The notes beneath the pieces are model-generated. The model ran no database searches. It saw only the letters and a program-made list of their open reading frames with translations, and was not told where the DNA came from. Of a stretch of 64,000 nucleotides of DNA, positions 60,343 to 64,000 are shown in pieces (the stretch's first letter is position 1; each line of letters starts with the position of its first letter). Source of the stretch: Thalassolituus hydrocarboniclasticus (GTDB lineage Bacteria > Pseudomonadota > Gammaproteobacteria > Pseudomonadales > Oceanobacteraceae); contig NZ_CP054475.1 of the NCBI RefSeq assembly GCF_025345565.1, positions 3,637,129-3,701,128 of the forward strand. The letters are read 5' to 3'. Both the position numbers and the translations under genes were made by a program.

Positions 60343-61333
60343 TCATTACCCTTCTGGCTGCATCCACATTTCTGGGGTCGCTCGTTGACAACAAATCGCT
60401 GACGACTATCAGATCAGGCGCAATATGCTTTGCGCTATCCACTTTCCAGAAGGGTCGGTAGATATCAATAATGAATTCTGGTTTTTCATCGGTTTTCAAT
60501 TGCCGTAACCGACCGGCTTTCATAAGGGCAGGCAACTGAGCGTCTTCAGCGTAGAGGATGCCGTCTTTGGGGTTCAGGTATCCGGTGAGTTTGAGTGCAG
60601 CAATCTCGCCGCTGATCTGATAATCCACATCCGTCGGCAATGCCTGCCACCAATCCGGGGCCTGAGCCGTGAAGCGGCCGATATGAGCCTTATCCCGAAT
60701 GCTATAGGGGTAGAGTTCTGTCCAACGGTTAGCCAGTTGGCTGGTGTTGATCAGTTCCTGCTGATTCCCGCTGCCCACCAGATACTCGTGGGCAGTCAGA
60801 TCTTTGATGATGGCACTGACCGATCCCAACGATACTCCAGCCCGTTCAGCAATGGTCCGCATCGAAGCTCTTGCCAGCTCATGGTCGGCCAGCAACGCAA
60901 AAACAACTTTCAAACCAGCCGGCTGAAAAGCCTTTCCGGTTTTGACCTCGGCCGGCAGCTGTTTTCTGTTCGATGCAGCGGTCGCGCGCTTCTTTCCAAT
61001 CACAACGATGTGCAGGCCGTGCTGATGAATAAAGGCATTGCCGGAAGCATCCAGATACTGGATACCCGCTTCCCTCAACTTCGTCGCCTGTGCAGGTGAT
61101 ATGTGATCCATAAAGACAACCCGATGCGCACCATCCCGGCTGAGTAGCTCACCAAACTCCGCTTTGTCAGCTTCCTGAACCAAAGAGAACAGCGGTATGG
61201 CTGGTGCTGTTCCGATACTGATACCCAAGCCGTTATTGGACAACGGACTGTTAAGCCCAACGATCTCTACCGGGAGCTGAACGGCTGTGGCCAGAGAATG
61301 GATACCATCGTTGAGTGAATCTGAGTGGGGCAT
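60326..61333 (-). CDS. AbiEi-like antitoxin/regulator
   Basis: A 335-residue protein with a winged-helix-like segment (MRTIAERAGVSLGSVSAIIKDLTAHEYLV, about residues 160-190) and a C-terminal part as in AbiEi-family antitoxins. GGAG 6 bases upstream selects ATG 61333 rather than the TTG at 61345. AbiEi proteins repress their own promoter; inverted repeats lie just upstream. It is the first gene of the pair. Confidence 0.75.
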   Translation of the reverse strand: MPHSDSLNDGIHSLATAVQLPVEIVGLNSPLSNNGLGISIGTAPAIPLFSLVQEADKAEFGELLSRDGAHRVVFMDHISPAQATKLREAGIQYLDASGNAFIHQHGLHIVVIGKKRATAASNRKQLPAEVKTGKAFQPAGLKVVFALLADHELARASMRTIAERAGVSLGSVSAIIKDLTAHEYLVGSGNQQELINTSQLANRWTELYPYSIRDKAHIGRFTAQAPDWWQALPTDVDYQISGEIAALKLTGYLNPKDGILYAEDAQLPALMKAGRLRQLKTDEKPEFIIDIYRPFWKVDSAKHIAPDLIVVSDLLSTSDPRNVDAARRVMNEYLD

Positions 61334-61347
61334 TGCCAGCTCCAAAT

Positions 61348-61381
61348 GTTCAATAAAAATGAACGTTCAATAATATTGAAC
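61348..61381. promoter_or_regulatory. Repeated GTTCAATA operator upstream of the AbiEi-like gene
   Basis: GTTCAATA occurs at 61348-61355 and 61365-61372, 17 bases apart, and its complement TATTGAAC at 61374-61381. The last two form a perfect 17-bp palindrome around A61373. This fits cooperative binding of an AbiEi-type repressor. Confidence 0.65.
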
Positions 61382-61505
61382 ATACTGCAGCACTGCTTAG
61401 GTTGCAAGCCGCAAGTCTTTCTGAGTGCTCCGATCCACCGTTTTTCTTCTGTCTTCACTTGATAAGAGCACTCAAATCCCGCTCCTGGCACGAACTTCTC
61501 CGACC

Positions 61506-61521
61506 ACAAAACCGGTTTTGT
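61506..61521. repeat. Perfect 16-bp palindrome before the recombinase gene
   Basis: ACAAAACCGGTTTTGT is self-complementary and lies 49 bases before the recombinase start. It could be an operator or a recombination site. No second copy was found by eye. Confidence 0.5.
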
Positions 61522-61569
61522 CCCTGTCCCGCTATAGAGACTGCACAAGTCAAAAAAAGCGGGATATCT

Positions 61570-63753
61570 ATGGGCCAAATCGTACGCGAAATTCTAAATC
61601 CTCCATTGGGAGAAACTGGATTACACCAGGTAAGGGAGAACCTTGGGCGGCTAGTCAATGAGACTCGGTGGCAGATCCCACCTGTTGTGACAGATTTGCT
61701 GGCTGATCTTGATCACATGGCCTCGGAGGAAAAGCGTGGAGCAGACTGGAGTGTTAAATACTCTGTCCCGGCAAGTAGTCGTCTTCACGGCACGTTGGTA
61801 GATAACCCTGTCTGGGCGGCGTTGTATGCCGATAACCGGCATAGCATATTAGTGCGTCAGTTACAGTCTTTATTGCTTGAGGCTTTGGATGATTCGCATG
61901 CGGTGCTACTGCCCCACGATGTCGCTGCCGCCGGCCTCTTGATTCGGGTCTTATCACTGGGAACTGGCGAAGATGATCAATATTACGACGACCTTTTGGA
62001 GGCGGTAGCCCAGTGTCCCGCTACCGCGAGTCAGAAGACTAACGCTGGCCGATTCATCCGAGCGGCGTTAGGTCAGCGGGTGACTAGGCGCGAGCGCGGA
62101 TCGGTTGGTGACGTGATTCGCGTTAGTGACGGTCGTACGGGGACACGCCATGATCACTATGGCGAGGTGCACGTACTGGTGCCGGCCGATCCTGACGACC
62201 CGGCTGATCTCCCCGAGGTTAGCGAGTTCGTTGCGCATAAGAAATTTACGTCTGGTGGGGCTAGGGGCGTGTCCCAGACAGGTATTGATCCTGGCGAGGA
62301 TCAGCCTGGCGATCAGGTACTGCTACTAATCGAAGCGGTTCGCGCGTCGTCGATCGAGCACAAAATAGCCCGACGACAGAGTCGGACGGCGAGAGATATT
62401 TTGGCGAGAGCCAATGCGGCACTACCTATCACCTATCAACAACTAACCGATGCTGAGCTGCATGTGCTGGCCGACTACATTGCCAACAGAAACTATAGTG
62501 GCGGAACAGATAAACAGTGCGTACAAATGGCGATATCGATCATGCTGTATACCTGTAGTTCGCTGGATGATGTCTTAAATATGGCGGAAGATACTGAAGG
62601 ATCAGGGCTGAAATTTGACTGGATTAAAAATCAATTTCGAATACCCAGAATCACTCCGAATTATGCGACCAGAGACACCGGTGCTAAGAATTCAATAACC
62701 TCGTCTCCAATATCGGATGATGATTATGTGATTATTCCAAATCTGTATATCCGGCCTGGGTCGATAGAAGCATTCAGAAAGGAGCTTAGGGTTAAAGAAC
62801 GTGGGGAATTCTCAGCGTATATAAAAAAGGAGTTAAAATCATTATCTGACCGAATAACCGTGCACAAAATACAGCGTTGCGCATTCGAAATTGCCAGAAC
62901 CCATTACGATCCAGTGATTGTTCAAACCACCTTTGGTCTAAGGATATCTTCTGCCAATGTGCAGCAGTACTACTCAGCAGTATCTGATGTTCAGGTAATC
63001 CATTGCTATACGATGGCTACGAGAGAGATGCGGCGGCGTATGGGAATGGTGGTATCAAATGAAACTCCTGATACACTTATGTCCGCTAATGGTTTCTATT
63101 CTGCGAGGAATATGCCGACTGATGCCTGTGTAAAAAACATGATTTTACAGCTATCTATGGATGCATTATCTTCAAATCGAGGAAGCCAGAAGTGGCATAA
63201 CGCCAACACACTGCTTTGCATCATGGTCCAAGCACTATTGACGACGATTCGTGGAGTGTACGATCCATTTATTCCAGTTGAGCACAGTGAACATGCGCTT
63301 TTTTTTCGGGATAAAGATCGCCCCGACTACTCACATTCGCGATTTCAATTTGTTCATCCACTGTCTGAATTAGTTACGATTCACTATCAATCAGTTAGAA
63401 ATCTGACCGTGAGCCTCAATAAAATTGCAGATGTGTCATCGCATATATTTTTTCTGGACGAGGATAATGAAACATTGGTATCCCCACATCCGAAACACAT
63501 TGTCAGATTTATGGCTCAATACTGGCATTATCCAGTGAATTCCCTGCGTAAATTTGTTCGAAGAAAACTGGTTGAGTACGGAGTTTCATATGAGGCCACC
63601 AACATGATGATGAATCATCACTCAGTAGGCGAATCGTCGTGGGACCCATACAGTACAGACGATCCAGCAGAGATGCGTGAGGAAATCATGGCACTCTATG
63701 ATCGGCTGATCAAAGAGCTTTCGATTTATCCGGAGTGGTTTAATGCTGTCTGA
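61570..63753 (+). CDS. Large divergent tyrosine-recombinase-like protein
   Basis: A 727-residue protein of unfamiliar N-terminal sequence. The C-terminal 70 residues have a tyrosine-recombinase layout: basic SLRKFVRRKL (R660), NHH (683-684) and WDPYST with Y694, 34 residues after R660. LLTTIRGVYDPF may be the first catalytic arginine box. A weak GGGAT precedes ATG 61570; the open frame extends 56 codons upstream. It resembles the large integrases that lead operons in mobile islands of gammaproteobacteria. The following gene overlaps its end. Confidence 0.65.
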   Translation: MGQIVREILNPPLGETGLHQVRENLGRLVNETRWQIPPVVTDLLADLDHMASEEKRGADWSVKYSVPASSRLHGTLVDNPVWAALYADNRHSILVRQLQSLLLEALDDSHAVLLPHDVAAAGLLIRVLSLGTGEDDQYYDDLLEAVAQCPATASQKTNAGRFIRAALGQRVTRRERGSVGDVIRVSDGRTGTRHDHYGEVHVLVPADPDDPADLPEVSEFVAHKKFTSGGARGVSQTGIDPGEDQPGDQVLLLIEAVRASSIEHKIARRQSRTARDILARANAALPITYQQLTDAELHVLADYIANRNYSGGTDKQCVQMAISIMLYTCSSLDDVLNMAEDTEGSGLKFDWIKNQFRIPRITPNYATRDTGAKNSITSSPISDDDYVIIPNLYIRPGSIEAFRKELRVKERGEFSAYIKKELKSLSDRITVHKIQRCAFEIARTHYDPVIVQTTFGLRISSANVQQYYSAVSDVQVIHCYTMATREMRRRMGMVVSNETPDTLMSANGFYSARNMPTDACVKNMILQLSMDALSSNRGSQKWHNANTLLCIMVQALLTTIRGVYDPFIPVEHSEHALFFRDKDRPDYSHSRFQFVHPLSELVTIHYQSVRNLTVSLNKIADVSSHIFFLDEDNETLVSPHPKHIVRFMAQYWHYPVNSLRKFVRRKLVEYGVSYEATNMMMNHHSVGESSWDPYSTDDPAEMREEIMALYDRLIKELSIYPEWFNAV

Positions 63754-64000
63754 TGAATCGATCCTGGCGCTCCAGGCCGTAGGCATATCGTATAATGAGA
63801 TTACCCGGATAGAGGTACATGACTATTCCAGGGTGATTGATCACCTGAGGAAAAATTTTAGCGCCTCTGAAGTTAATGATCGACTGCATGAAATCGCTCG
63901 CTATGCGATTGATAGTGGACGCTCATCACATGCAGATCTGTACCGCAGCTCGGCAATGCCAAGGCCGTCTGCTCCAGTTACACCTGACAATTACGCGTTG
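63743..64000 (+). CDS. Unrecognised gene overlapping the recombinase, cut by the window edge
   Basis: ATG 63743 opens an 86-codon frame to the window end: MLSDESILALQAVGISYNEI at the start, later a helical segment (VIDHLRKNFSASEVNDRLHEIARYA). It overlaps the recombinase by 11 bases in another frame, so it is probably coupled. No known domain was recognised. It may be the second member of a multi-gene recombinase operon. Confidence 0.6.
   Translation, partial: MLSDESILALQAVGISYNEITRIEVHDYSRVIDHLRKNFSASEVNDRLHEIARYAIDSGRSSHADLYRSSAMPRPSAPVTPDNYAL

Overview
The window is a compact anaerobic-respiration island from a gammaproteobacterium. It encodes a complete denitrification route: membrane nitrate reductase (narGHJI), cytochrome cd1 nitrite reductase (nirS), cytochrome-c nitric oxide reductase (nor genes) and a TAT-type nitrous oxide reductase cluster (nosRZDFYL plus a small TatA/E protein). 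It also carries the supporting genes: molybdenum cofactor synthesis, nitrate transport, NarX/NarL signalling, NorR with the RIC/YtfE repair protein, NnrS, anaerobic ribonucleotide reductase and O2-independent ubiquinone synthesis (UbiUVT). Gene families and order suggest a marine Oceanospirillales- or Pseudomonas-like denitrifier. This is inference from gene content only; there is no rRNA or tRNA in the window to place it.

Layout. 1-988 holds the 5' part of an FAD-binding dehydrogenase running off the left edge. 989-1461 has no supportable gene. 1462-6538 holds a conserved small protein, ubiT divergent from ubiUV, a NarK-like transporter with an eroded signature, and a DGC-domain zinc protein. 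6895-13645 (minus strand) is a nor operon in the order norQ-norC-norB-(NapH-like Fe-S protein)-norD-norE-norF-(cytochrome c). 13646-14027 is an AT-rich control region. 14028-17895 is a TonB-dependent receptor followed by nirS and a terminator. 17873-18993 is a divergent MarR regulator / Yip1 membrane protein pair around a perfect palindrome. 19446-27424 is the nos cluster. 27506-38073 holds mogA, ytfE/norR with a sigma-54 promoter and three NorR-type sites, moeB-moeA-narL, a degenerate NirB-like oxidoreductase, a probable Moco riboswitch and moaA-mobA-moaB-moaC-moaD-moaE. 38068-42983 is a divergent phosphoketolase-like enzyme and nrdG-nrdD behind a perfect FNR-type palindrome. 43129-57423 (minus) is narGHJI-ppiC, a porin, and narK-CBS-Usp-narK1-nnrS. 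57783-59555 is narX, divergent from narG. 59509-64000 is a different kind of DNA: an AbiEi/AbiEii-like toxin-antitoxin pair that overlaps the narX 3' end, then a large divergent tyrosine-recombinase-like protein with an overlapping downstream gene that runs off the right edge.

How it works together. NarX/NarL senses nitrate and nitrite; NarL-type heptamers, several in the 7-2-7 inverted arrangement, precede nor/nir, nos, narK, the narL/flavoprotein gap and (as a larger dyad) ubiUV. Anr/FNR/DNR-type boxes precede nrdG and the TonB-nirS unit. NorR, with an intact NO-sensing GAF cysteine region, is placed to drive ytfE from a sigma-54 promoter. The Mo cofactor genes supply NarG, the nos genes supply the copper sites of NosZ, and UbiUVT supplies quinone without oxygen. 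Genes for heme d1 synthesis (nirF, nirD/L/G/H, nirJ, nirE, nirN), which active NirS needs, are not in the window.

The least explained items are the NarK-like paralog at 4558, the degenerate NirB-like protein at 33463, the phosphoketolase-like enzyme at 38068, the MarR/Yip1 pair at 17873-18993 and the recombinase island at the right end. All functional calls come from reading the translated sequences; no database search was run.
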